DNA from: VAZQ01 sp963840535
GTDB taxonomy: Bacteria; Pseudomonadota; Alphaproteobacteria; Rhizobiales; Xanthobacteraceae
Length of the DNA stretch: 64,000 nt
Direction of reading: 5' to 3'
NCBI GenBank assembly: GCA_963840535.1
Contig: CAWIZJ010000003.1
Coordinates: 81,164-145,163 of the forward strand
The translations under genes were made by a program, and so were the position numbers. The notes beneath the pieces were generated by a model. The model saw only the letters and a list, made by a program, of their open reading frames with translations. It ran no database searches and had not been told where the DNA came from. Below are positions 42,580 through 50,530 of this stretch, one piece after another (within the stretch, counting starts at the first letter, position 1; the number at the start of each line of letters is the position of its first letter).

Positions 42580-42781
42580 GCATTCGGGACGACGGCTCCC
42601 GGCACACGGCTCCCGTGCGCACTGGAAGTTCGAATCTTACGTCAGCGTTACCCACGCAAAACGGCAGCTCGCATTGCGTGGGGGCGCCCTGTGGCATGGC
42701 TAACCTACTGTTCCTCCCAATGTGCGAAGGGGAAGGCGGAGCCCTACCGCTTACCGGCGCACAGACGAAACGCGAATAGCC
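42580..42781. other. transition between the two compositional blocks
   Basis: No gene. To the left lie rhizobial-type genes and repeats; to the right starts a less GC-rich block of another type with the 3' end of pilX. The exact breakpoint is not visible; it lies somewhere in or next to this 200-base stretch. Confidence 0.5.
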
Positions 42782-44146
42782 CTACTGGCTTAACTCTTTA
42801 AAGGCGAGTTTGATGAAAGCCATGTTTTTGAACATGTTGTTAATGTGGAAACTATTGTAAAAGACACCATTGCCGCCGCCACCATTCCAATCGAGGGACG
42901 GTGAGCCTAAAGTGGAGAGGATGTTGTTGCTCGAGTCGCGGGTCTTTGCGAGAAAAATGCCACCTTGGATTTCACCGTTACCACCGCCGCTAAAGTCCAT
43001 GGTCCCCTGGCCTACAACCAGAATCAGCCCATAGAAGTTACCGTTACCTTGCATGTGGAAGGTACCGCGGACGATCAGGACACCATAACCTGTGCCATTC
43101 CCTAAATCGCAGTCCCCATTAAATACGTTAATCTTCGGACTCGCCGCAGTTCCCCAGCAGTCGGCTCCTGAACAGGTCGTTGTGCCCGCTGGATGGGTTG
43201 CGTTGGCGTAATCATCGATTGAATTGACCAAGTCTTCCATTCCTTGAGGCGTGGTGAAGGATTCCGGGAGACTGGGCGCGACATTTTCTACATCGGGAGT
43301 ACCCCCGCCCGATCCGACATAGTGATCAGGGCGCGGCAGCCCTGCACTGATCGAAGTATCAGCGGCATCCGAAATCACTCCGATAGCCGGCTTATTATAG
43401 CCTCCGCCAGCCTGGTCGTTTCCGTTCACCCAGTAGCCAGTGCTAGTCGGAGCATCGGCAAACGTCGGATTGGGTCCATCGAAGAAGATAGCACCGGGCA
43501 TTTCGAACCCAGCGCTGCTGATTTCTCTGCGGACCTTGGAAGAGGTGCCGTCGGAAGTCCGCGCGAAGGAGGTTAACTGGTAGACAGGATACCCGGTCTT
43601 GGATGCGTTAATTCCAGCTCCAGGATCGTAGAGGTACTCGGCATGATCGTAATAAATCGGCACGTCTTGATTGGTAGTCAATCCTCCATTGTTCACATCG
43701 TGTCCTGAGAGGCGCTTCGTCTTCCTGGAGAGCTTGACCCAGCGATAGGGTATCGGGTTGCTGCTTTGATTGGTCGTGTAGTAGGTCACGGTTCCGAAAT
43801 TCGAAGAAGCATACTCGGTATCGTAGTCGGAACTGGAACTGTCCGTCGGGTTGATGCTTGAGTTTTGCCGGATGTAGACGACTTCCGTCGTTGTGTCCAA
43901 CTGTGTGAGAGGGATCGCGTTCAAAGAATCTCCGATCATCCGGTAGCTGGCCTCTTCCAGTCCGGCTTCTGCGGCATAGTAAACACGGGACGAGGAGCGC
44001 GCGTTGGATTGGATTCTGGTTTCCAGCGTGGCACTCGTCATTAAGCCCAGTCCCAGCAAGCTAAGAATCGTGAGAATCAGCATACCCATGATCAGGCCGA
44101 TCCCTCGCTGGCTCCTCATTATTGCCGAGTTCGTCGATGCACACAT
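42782..44146 (-). CDS. type IV pilus minor pilin/assembly protein PilX-like
   Basis: 454 residues. N-terminus MRSQRGIGLIMGMLILTILS after a short leader: a PilX-type hydrophobic helix with a glycine before the IGLI segment and VYYAAEAGLEEASYRM, the conserved AEAG-E block of the PilX N-terminal domain. The long C-terminal part is Ser/Gly/Asn-rich beta structure. The start at 44146 has GAGGAGG 7 bases upstream. It is the last gene of fimT-pilV-pilW-pilX; pilY1, normally next, is cut off by the block border. Confidence 0.85.
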   Translation of the reverse strand: MCASTNSAIMRSQRGIGLIMGMLILTILSLLGLGLMTSATLETRIQSNARSSSRVYYAAEAGLEEASYRMIGDSLNAIPLTQLDTTTEVVYIRQNSSINPTDSSSSDYDTEYASSNFGTVTYYTTNQSSNPIPYRWVKLSRKTKRLSGHDVNNGGLTTNQDVPIYYDHAEYLYDPGAGINASKTGYPVYQLTSFARTSDGTSSKVRREISSAGFEMPGAIFFDGPNPTFADAPTSTGYWVNGNDQAGGGYNKPAIGVISDAADTSISAGLPRPDHYVGSGGGTPDVENVAPSLPESFTTPQGMEDLVNSIDDYANATHPAGTTTCSGADCWGTAASPKINVFNGDCDLGNGTGYGVLIVRGTFHMQGNGNFYGLILVVGQGTMDFSGGGNGEIQGGIFLAKTRDSSNNILSTLGSPSLDWNGGGGNGVFYNSFHINNMFKNMAFIKLAFKELSQ

Positions 44147-44202
44147 TCTGGACCTCCTCTTTCCCTTTCTTTCTGTTTCAATCCGCTTTGACCGGCTGAC
44201 TT

Positions 44203-44987
44203 CTATTCGAGATTTCTGGCGATCACGCTCGTTTGAAAGTTCAACGTCCGGTACTGCTTTGATTGAGGATCCCTCGAAGATGTTTGCAGGGTGACCGAGA
44301 CGTCCACCCGGCTGGTATTTGCGGCCGTTACGCCTGAAGTCGTCCAAGCACTGCCATTCCAGCGAAGTAGCTGAGGGCCAGACTCGTTACGTTCTCCGCA
44401 AGGATCTGGGGATCAGCGGACGGTACAGAGCCCCCGCTATTTTTCTCCACCTCGCTTCGACGAAGGGTTGTGCCACTGAGGCTATACTCAACAACCTCAA
44501 CTATTCCGTCATTGTCTACGTCACCCTGGAAAACCAAATTACTGGAACTGATGGTGGTGAAGCCTGAAGCGATCTTGTTTGAATTCGAAGCGGTCCAGTT
44601 CAAGCTGGAAGCATAGAGCCTCTCCTGTGGAAAACCGGCCATCCGCACATCTCGATAAACCTGATCCGCTACTTCTCGGGTACTCTGTTGCATCGCGAGG
44701 AGGTCTTGCTCGAAATCATGGCGGCTCTGTTCCTGGTTAAAGATGGCTAGAACCGAGCCTAGCAGAGCCGTTAACATGAAAGTCGCAACCAATAGTTCGA
44801 CGAGAGAAAATCCCTTGGCGCGACTGAAATCCTGCTTATAGGTCCCGGAAGTCGTTGCCCCAAGGCCGGAGATACTGCCTGGAGCAAATCCCGAATCGAG
44901 GAGACTTGAAGCGGCCAAAAGCCGATCCTCAGACTCTCGAGCAAGCAGTGCCTTGTTTAGGGTCGAATGTCGCTGGAGTTTCATCAT
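44203..44987 (-). CDS. type IV pilus minor pilin PilW-like, one frameshift
   Basis: About 261 codons. The class III pilin signal is internal: SRAKGFSLVELLVATFMLTA, cleaved after the Gly, preceded by an unusually long leader of about 57 residues. A long helix with RDVRMAGFPQERLYASS and a beta C-terminus follow. Near 44365 one base is missing; restoring it continues WNGSAWTTSGVTAANTS to a natural stop at 44203. Start ATG is coupled to the pilV stop (TAATG). Read error or decay. Confidence 0.78.
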
Positions 44988-45478
44988 TACAATCCTGATA
45001 GGTCCTGTTTCAGACATCGGACGCTGACGGGGCTCAGAATATTTGACATATGTCTTTTCGTGCCGCTGGTTCTTCGAGCCGCAACCACGATGGTTTTCAG
45101 TTGATTGGATGTAGCGATGTTCCAACGAATCTCGAAGGTCACATTGCCAAATCCCGCAAGGGTTTGAGAGTAGCCGCCGACAGCGGCTTGGGTAAAATCA
45201 ATATTTCCGCTCGAATCAAGGGGGCAACCGCCATTGACCAGACTGGTGTTACTCTGCGCCCTCAGCTGTTCCATTTTTTGAACCGCCAATGTGTTCCCGA
45301 TTGAGTCCATCTTGTTTTCATAGTTCGTCGCCACTGCATAAGCCAGCAGGGAAGCCACCGACAGGAGACCAAACATCAACACTACCGAGGCCACCAGGGT
45401 TTCCAGTAGAGTAAATCCCTTTTCCGACTCCGCACCGAGAGGCGCGGTAGTTTCAGAGGTTGAATGAACCTGTTGCAT
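44987..45478 (-). CDS. type IV pilus minor pilin PilV-like
   Basis: 163 residues. Prepilin signal ESEKGFTLLETLVASVVLMF with the Gly-Phe cleavage site and Glu at +5, then LLSVASLLAYAVATNYE as the rest of the helix. The C-terminal part is compatible with a PilV fold. It starts 11 bases after the natural fimT stop at 45490 and its own stop is shared with the pilW start. Minor pilins prime pilus assembly at the inner membrane. Confidence 0.82.
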   Translation of the reverse strand: MQQVHSTSETTAPLGAESEKGFTLLETLVASVVLMFGLLSVASLLAYAVATNYENKMDSIGNTLAVQKMEQLRAQSNTSLVNGGCPLDSSGNIDFTQAAVGGYSQTLAGFGNVTFEIRWNIATSNQLKTIVVAARRTSGTKRHMSNILSPVSVRCLKQDLSGL

Positions 45479-45489
45479 AACCGTTCCCT

Positions 45490-46058
45490 TTATCTCCACG
45501 TAGTCCCCTTCAAACTCCAATTCCTGACTCGACCAGCTGAGGTCAGGCTCACTGCCGCATATCGCCCCTGAGGATCGCGCAAGTAAATCACTCCCGGGCG
45601 CCGCCAGCTTCGTGGTGGTCGGGACCTGGCTGGAGTTCAGCTGCACCACACTTCCACGCGATGTGAAGGCGACACCGCGATTCGAGAATATGGCGGGTTC
45701 TTGGCTCGTTCCGACGACTGAAGCGGTCAAGGACGTGGTCGGTGCTGACGCATTCAGCGTGTATCCTCCAGACGGGGCCCACAGGGCGGTTTCGGAACCA
45801 TTGAGGGTACCGTTTCCATCGAGATCCAGGAAGTACCACGAGCCGTCGGATGAAAAGACCAGCGAAGTCGACCGGTTTTTGTTAATTGCGTTGAAGCGCG
45901 TATTCTGCAACTGGCCTTCGATCTCTTTGGCAACCGTCATCAGTTTGAGAGACCGGGAAGCATTGGTCATCGTGGGAACAACCATCACGATAATCGTCGA
46001 CCGCGACTAAAACTGTTACCAAAACCTCGGTCAAACTGAATCCTCGTTGTCCCGTCAT
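45490..46058 (-). CDS. pseudopilin FimT/GspH-like, two frameshifts
   Basis: First gene of the minor pilin operon. From 46058, after GGAGGCTACC, it reads MTGQRGFSLTEVLVTVLVAV (prepilin cleavage at G-F). A frame change near 46010 leads into IIVMVVPTMTNASRS, then the GspH domain (AKEIEGQLQNTRFNAINKNR, VFSSDGSWYFLDLDGNG). A second change near 45600 gives the natural end DPQGRYAAVSLTSAGRVRNW and TAA at 45490. Without correction the second part appears fused to PilV, which is misleading. Confidence 0.78.
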
Positions 46059-46358
46059 GGTAGCCTCCAGGGCCCGCTGAAGCCCATGTTGGCAATTTAA
46101 ATACCAGCAGCAAAGATCCGAGTAATTGAAATGAATAGTAGCGTTTAGGTCGTCCTCCCTGGCCGGCTCATGGGGATACCGGATGATTTCGGTCAGATTG
46201 ACCTATTCGCAGATGTCCGGTTTTCGGGAATAACGACTGATTGGCGCGAGTTCCGACTGACTTAGCCTTGCTTGCGCACAGATCCGCCACGGGTGCGCAA
46301 AGCTCAAGTACGAAGAATGGCTTTTTGTGGGGAAATTCGAAAAATCAGTAATCGCTAT

Positions 46359-46431
46359 GGCGTTAGAACGAAGCCGCCGGCGCGGCGGACGCTACGCGTG
46401 TGCAGGGAGGCCGCGGCTTCGTTCTAACGCC
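46359..46431. repeat. 73-bp element with perfect 19-bp inverted ends
   Basis: GGCGTTAGAACGAAGCCGC at 46359-46377 is exactly inverted at 46413-46431. The 35-base centre is GC-rich. It lies in the roughly 600-base gene-free region 46059-46658 between the hipA end and the fimT start, both on the minus strand, and could act as terminator for hipBA. It may also be a REP-like element. Confidence 0.7.
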
Positions 46432-46658
46432 GTAATGTTTACCGATCTCGATGACTTGTCTGTCGGACCCTGTCCAAAGAGTGGTCCTCTATCCGGAAGC
46501 CAAGAGCAGCCTAGGGGCTACCGTCCCACTCTCGGGCTTCAAAGCAGGTTTCTGCATTTTGGCTCATTGAATTCCGCAGCTCTCGAATTTACGACCCAGC
46601 CCCTCCTTTTCAGCCTTCATCATCGTCGATCAAGGCCACTTTTCTTGCGCCCTGAACA

Positions 46659-47918
46659 TTAATTCCGGAAACGAGTGCGGACAATCTCGCAGTGTTTGCG
46701 GATCAGTGCAGCCACTGCTTCGGCAACCGGATGTTCAATTCCCGCCTTGTCCAGATTAGCGATGACGGTTTCGGCCAATTGCGGTACGCGGTTTCTCACA
46801 ATAGGCTTGGCCAGGCCAGCCTCTTCCGCGAGTTGCTCGAAGTCTTTCAACGTCACTTTGTCCGACGAATACTCCCGGCCGATCTTCATTGCCATATCTT
46901 TACTGAGCTCGGGATAGTAGGTCGTGCTAACGACATCGTAGAGAGGCGCAAGCCTGATCTGCTGGTTCGCCATTCCCATTCCGTCGTAGAGCAGCGAGAA
47001 GTTCTTGCCGTGGGCGTCGTTGTTGCCGACGAGGAAGTTATAGATCACGGCGTCGAGAAGACGTGCGAGATCGATCACGGGCGCAGTGGACACTTCGCGC
47101 AGCAGTGCAAAACATTGTTTGAGAGAGGGTCCGCCTTCCTTCTGGTATTTCGTCTCGGGGACGATGCCTTGGGCCTGGCAAAAATCTTCCTGATGAAGCC
47201 GGTCCAAGGAGGTTGCGCCTCCCGGATTGTGACGGTAGGTCCTGTCATAGCGCTCCACTAGCAGATACTCTAGGTCCTCCACGCTTCTGGTCTCGACCTT
47301 TGCGGCGGGCAGGCCGACCGTTGCTGCCAGCTTCATACAGAGCGCTTCATTGAAAACAACACCCTCGAAGCGTTCCACTGCGGGTTTCAGGATGTGCGTG
47401 CTTGGCGCGCCTCCAAGTGGGAGAGAAATCTCATTACCTTCAATCCGCACAGCAACTTTGTCTTGCGCGCCGGCAAGTGAAAGGCGGATTCCTTCCTCGC
47501 CCGCCAGCAGTGGGCGTTTTGGCAGTTGCTTCAGCATCGCGGCCAGTTCCTGCGAAGAGAGCGTCCGGTAGCCATAGTTGCGCTCCGGCAAATTTTCTCC
47601 AGCCGGGACAAAGGTGACAGCTCCCGCGCATTCGCCGCCGATCTGCTCCAACATGGCATAGTCGTTGCGCGCGCTGATGCCAAGATTGCGGGCAATGATC
47701 TCACGCTTACTTTCGTCGGGCAGAATGCCAGCGAAGAACCCCCTGCACTCGTTGCGTTTGAAACGTTCCCTTCTCAAGGGCAATGACTGGGACAAGGGTG
47801 TGGCGTTGGGTTTCTGCAGCCAGCTTTCGTCGTAATCGAACACCATCTGGCCGCCATCGTCCTGGATGAGGTGACCAACGAGTTCATTGTGCAGATAGAC
47901 ATCGAGGGTTCTTGCCAT
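46659..47918 (-). CDS. hipA: HipA-family serine/threonine kinase toxin
   Basis: 419 residues. N-terminal HipA domain (1-110), then the kinase: the P-loop-like LSLAGAQDKVAVRIEG (147-161), catalytic segment NFLVGNNDAHGKNFSLL (294-310, D301 the likely catalytic base) and the metal-binding D328 in LAPLYDVVST. HipA kinases phosphorylate an aminoacyl-tRNA synthetase, halting translation and inducing dormancy. Starts 3 bases after the hipB stop. The pair lies beside an integrase and tRNA, so it probably came with an integrated element and may stabilise it. Confidence 0.93.
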   Translation of the reverse strand: MARTLDVYLHNELVGHLIQDDGGQMVFDYDESWLQKPNATPLSQSLPLRRERFKRNECRGFFAGILPDESKREIIARNLGISARNDYAMLEQIGGECAGAVTFVPAGENLPERNYGYRTLSSQELAAMLKQLPKRPLLAGEEGIRLSLAGAQDKVAVRIEGNEISLPLGGAPSTHILKPAVERFEGVVFNEALCMKLAATVGLPAAKVETRSVEDLEYLLVERYDRTYRHNPGGATSLDRLHQEDFCQAQGIVPETKYQKEGGPSLKQCFALLREVSTAPVIDLARLLDAVIYNFLVGNNDAHGKNFSLLYDGMGMANQQIRLAPLYDVVSTTYYPELSKDMAMKIGREYSSDKVTLKDFEQLAEEAGLAKPIVRNRVPQLAETVIANLDKAGIEHPVAEAVAALIRKHCEIVRTRFRN

Positions 47919-47921
47919 GGG

Positions 47922-48161
47922 CTACTCTTCCTTCGTGGGAATCATGGGGGGAGTTAGCGTCAGCCTGATTCCAAGCGTGTGCAGGATCGTCAGGGCCTTT
48001 CCGATCTGGCAGGTTTCCTTGCCTTTTTCGAGATCGATGACAAACCGCAGGCCGGTGCCGGATGTGAGCGCCAGAGCCTTCTGCGTAACGCCCAGCTTCT
48101 TCCGAGTTTCCCGGACGACCTTGCCGATTTCCTTTGGCGTGTGTTTCATGACACGGCTCAT
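47922..48161 (-). CDS. hipB: HipB-like antitoxin (HTH_3/XRE)
   Basis: 79 residues. Helix-turn-helix: KLGVTQKALALTSGTGLRFVIDLEKGK, then an Ile-rich strand that would dimerise, and a C-terminal tail. HipB neutralises HipA and represses the operon by binding palindromes upstream; three such sites are visible at 48169-48281. The first ATG lies 7 bases from the nearest palindrome; a second in-frame ATG at 48149 is possible. Confidence 0.9.
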   Translation of the reverse strand: MSRVMKHTPKEIGKVVRETRKKLGVTQKALALTSGTGLRFVIDLEKGKETCQIGKALTILHTLGIRLTLTPPMIPTKEE

Positions 48162-48168
48162 CTGAATG

Positions 48169-48281
48169 TTACCGTCCGGGAATATTAGTTGTCTTTGAGT
48201 GGCTAAGTCAATGATTTATTACCGTACGGGAATATTTGTCTGTTTAACTAAGATAAGCGGAACAACATTACCGATCGGTAA
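48169..48281. promoter_or_regulatory. three operator-like palindromes upstream of hipBA
   Basis: TTACCGTCCGGGAA (48169-48182), TTACCGTACGGGAA (48219-48232) and TTACCGATCGGTAA (48268-48281). The last is a perfect palindrome, the others near-perfect. Start-to-start distances are 50 and 49 bases, so all three would lie on about the same face of the helix. They fit HipB dimer sites that allow looping or wrapping. Confidence 0.75.
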
Positions 48282-48450
48282 CACAAAACCCTAAACTTAG
48301 GTCCATACTCAATGGAATCTTAGGCGTCCTCGCTTCCAAGCAGTTTCTACCTCCCGGCCGACTTCCTCTTTTTCTGAGGTTTTGCCAAAACCAGGGGCAC
48401 TTAATAGGTAAAGGGGGATTTTTCGACCGATGTCAGGTCAGACCCTCGTC

Positions 48451-48619
48451 TGAAATATTTTCCTAAGATTTTGCGTTCTCAAACCTTCTTCTTAGTGTAG
48501 GTCGCAGTCTGTGTCGGGAGGGGATTTCTGGAACATCCAGCGCCCTGAATCACTTGGCAAGCCGATGAAAATATTTCCTTAAGATTTTGCCGTTTCAAAG
48601 CCTCTTATTAAGTGTAGGC
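48451..48619 (+). repeat. two imperfect 52-bp direct repeats upstream of xis/int
   Basis: 48451-48502 and 48566-48619 share TGAAATATTTTCCTAAGATT (small differences), TTTTGC, a Cys/Thr-type pyrimidine stretch and (T)TAGTGTAGG. Start-to-start distance 115 bases. They lie between hipB and the excisionase-like gene. Integrase arm sites or Xis sites are the most plausible role. The rest of 48282-48709 has no gene. Confidence 0.6.
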
Positions 48620-48709
48620 CCTTGTTCTCGGCGTTGAGAACGCCGGCGGCGCTAGAGGACTCTGGAAGCCTGACCCTATTGAATTGGGAATGACCGCCAT
48701 GATCCATCC

Positions 48710-48940
48710 ATGAAGAAAGGAGAACCCAGTTTGAACGCTTCTGCCCCACAGGACCATCCGCCTAGGGACGGCGCGCTCCTCACAGCCACAGAGGTTGCCA
48801 AGTGGCTTTCCGTTTCCCCAGGCTGGGTGAGAGATCACGCTACCCGGAAACAACCACGGCTTCAGGCAGTGAAGCTCGGCAAGCTGCTGAGGTTTCGAGC
48901 GGAGGATGTGAAGGAGTTCATCCAAAAATGGTGCCAGTGA
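48710..48940 (+). CDS. excisionase-like small DNA-binding protein
   Basis: 76 residues. A MerR-like winged helix typical of Xis/AlpA-type proteins: LLTATEVAKWLSVSPGWVRD, HATRKQPRLQAVKLGKLLRF, RAEDVKEFI. TTG at 48731, 8 bases after AAAGGAG, is a good alternative start. It directly precedes the integrase gene, as expected for a recombination directionality factor. Confidence 0.8.
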   Translation: MKKGEPSLNASAPQDHPPRDGALLTATEVAKWLSVSPGWVRDHATRKQPRLQAVKLGKLLRFRAEDVKEFIQKWCQ

Positions 48941-48984
48941 TAAGATTCCCTCCCATCACCAATCTCAAAAACATTGGGAGGCAT

Positions 48985-50139
48985 ATGCCAAGAGACCGCT
49001 ATCAGCATGGCTGGATCGAAGAGACCGGCAAGAAGGTCAAGAAGTGGAAAGGGCACTACTACGTCTACATTCTGACGGTAGACGGAAAGGAGAAGCGCAG
49101 ACATTGTTCTGCGATCCTCGGACTCAAGTCAGAGATGAGAAAGTGGGAAGCGGAACGGGAGCTGGGAAAAATCATTGAGCGAGAGAGTCGAGGGCACGGT
49201 CAAGCCAAGCCCGATCCAAACTTGACGTTCGAATGGTTTTGGACCAATCGATTCCTGCCGTTGAAGGAATCAAAATGGAGGCGTTCGACACACGAAGCCG
49301 TCACCTACGTGATGGACTACCACGTCCTTCCTCGGTTCGGCGAGACTCGTCTCTGCGATCTGACTCGCTTCGAACTCCAGGCCCACTTGAATGAACTCGC
49401 AAAGAAATACTCAAAATCGGTGGTTCAAAGAGCCCGAACTTGGCTGAAGGCGGCCATTGAGGAAGCAATCGATCAGGATTTCCTCGTGAAGAATCCGGCG
49501 AGAAAGTTGGAAATGCCGGTGACCCGCAAGACCTGCAAACGCTACCTCAGCTCTGAGGAAGTTCAGAAGTTGCTGATGTCGCTGGAGGGCCGCGATCGCT
49601 TGATCGCGCGAATGCTCATTGTCTGTGCGCTACGACCAGGAGAGCTGTTCGCTTTGCGTTGGCGAAGTGTGCAGCAAGGAAGACTCAAGATTGAGGAGGC
49701 GGTGTATCGGGGTAAAGTTGGGCCTACGAAGACAGAAGGAAGCGCGGCGTTCGTTGCGATTCCGGAATCTCTACAAAAGGAACTCGAATTCTGGCGAGAG
49801 AAATGTCGTTACCCAGGCGACGACCAGATCGTGTTTCCTTCGCGTAGAGGAGGCCCGCTTGAATCTCACAATTACCTGCGTCGAGTGCTGAAGTCGAAGG
49901 GGAAGGAAGCCGGGATTGAGGACATAACGTTCCAAGCTTTACGCCGTACCTTCGCGACCCAAGTCCATGGCATTGGAACCGTGAAGGACGCACAAACCCA
50001 ACTTCGCCACTCCAACGCCACCACAACGATGAATGTCTACACGCAAGAGATTCCGGCAAGCGTCAAAGCTACGGTCGAAGCCTTAGATCAAAAACTTTTT
50101 GGGGTTTTGAACACAAATGAACACGAATTCAAAATGTAG
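48985..50139 (+). CDS. int: tyrosine recombinase (phage-type integrase)
   Basis: 384 residues. N-terminal arm-binding part (RYQHGWIEETGKK, GHYYVYILTVDGKEKRRH), SAM-like core-binding domain (about 80-180) and catalytic domain with R217 (CALRPGELFALRW), R320, H342 (QLRHSN) and nucleophile Y352 (NVYTQ). The usual His of HxxR is Gln (Q317, FQALRRTFAT), a variant I associate with acidobacterial integrases. Ends 24 bases before the 3' end of tRNA-Arg, the expected attachment site. ATG at 48928 is an alternative start. Confidence 0.92.
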   Translation: MPRDRYQHGWIEETGKKVKKWKGHYYVYILTVDGKEKRRHCSAILGLKSEMRKWEAERELGKIIERESRGHGQAKPDPNLTFEWFWTNRFLPLKESKWRRSTHEAVTYVMDYHVLPRFGETRLCDLTRFELQAHLNELAKKYSKSVVQRARTWLKAAIEEAIDQDFLVKNPARKLEMPVTRKTCKRYLSSEEVQKLLMSLEGRDRLIARMLIVCALRPGELFALRWRSVQQGRLKIEEAVYRGKVGPTKTEGSAAFVAIPESLQKELEFWREKCRYPGDDQIVFPSRRGGPLESHNYLRRVLKSKGKEAGIEDITFQALRRTFATQVHGIGTVKDAQTQLRHSNATTTMNVYTQEIPASVKATVEALDQKLFGVLNTNEHEFKM

Positions 50140-50162
50140 AGGATCGTAAGTTATTCAAAAGA

Positions 50163-50239
<77 letters not shown>

Positions 50240-50530
50240 GAGGGGAGTGTTCAGTGGGGCTTTGGCTCCCAGATCGTCAGCGCAACCAAACTGACTTGAC
50301 GCTCGTAACCTATCACTTCGGCAGGCGGTTTGTAAACGCAGTCTGGATGCGGATTGCGCCGGTCGCCTTTGGCCTCGCGGCGTTAGTGGAATCTGCTTCC
50401 AGTTTTCGGTGCTTTGCACCAGATCGGCAGCAGAGCCTTGCGATTGACCATGCCATCGACTGAATTTGCCTTGGATCAACCTGATGTGGCGCTCCCCGTG
50501 CCAGGACGAAATCACGCGGATTGAGACTGC

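Noticed and set aside
44987..45988. A single FimT-PilV fusion protein
   Set aside because: A natural fimT stop (45490) and a separate pilV start (45478) appear once a one-base frameshift near 45600 is allowed for.
48451..48619. Two repeats as a minimal CRISPR
   Set aside because: Only two units, imperfect, 115 bases apart, and no cas gene.
42782..50160. A left attachment-site copy of the tRNA-Arg 3' end
   Set aside because: I looked for the T-arm and anticodon-arm sequence between 42.8 and 48.7 kb and saw no match, so no left att site is claimed.
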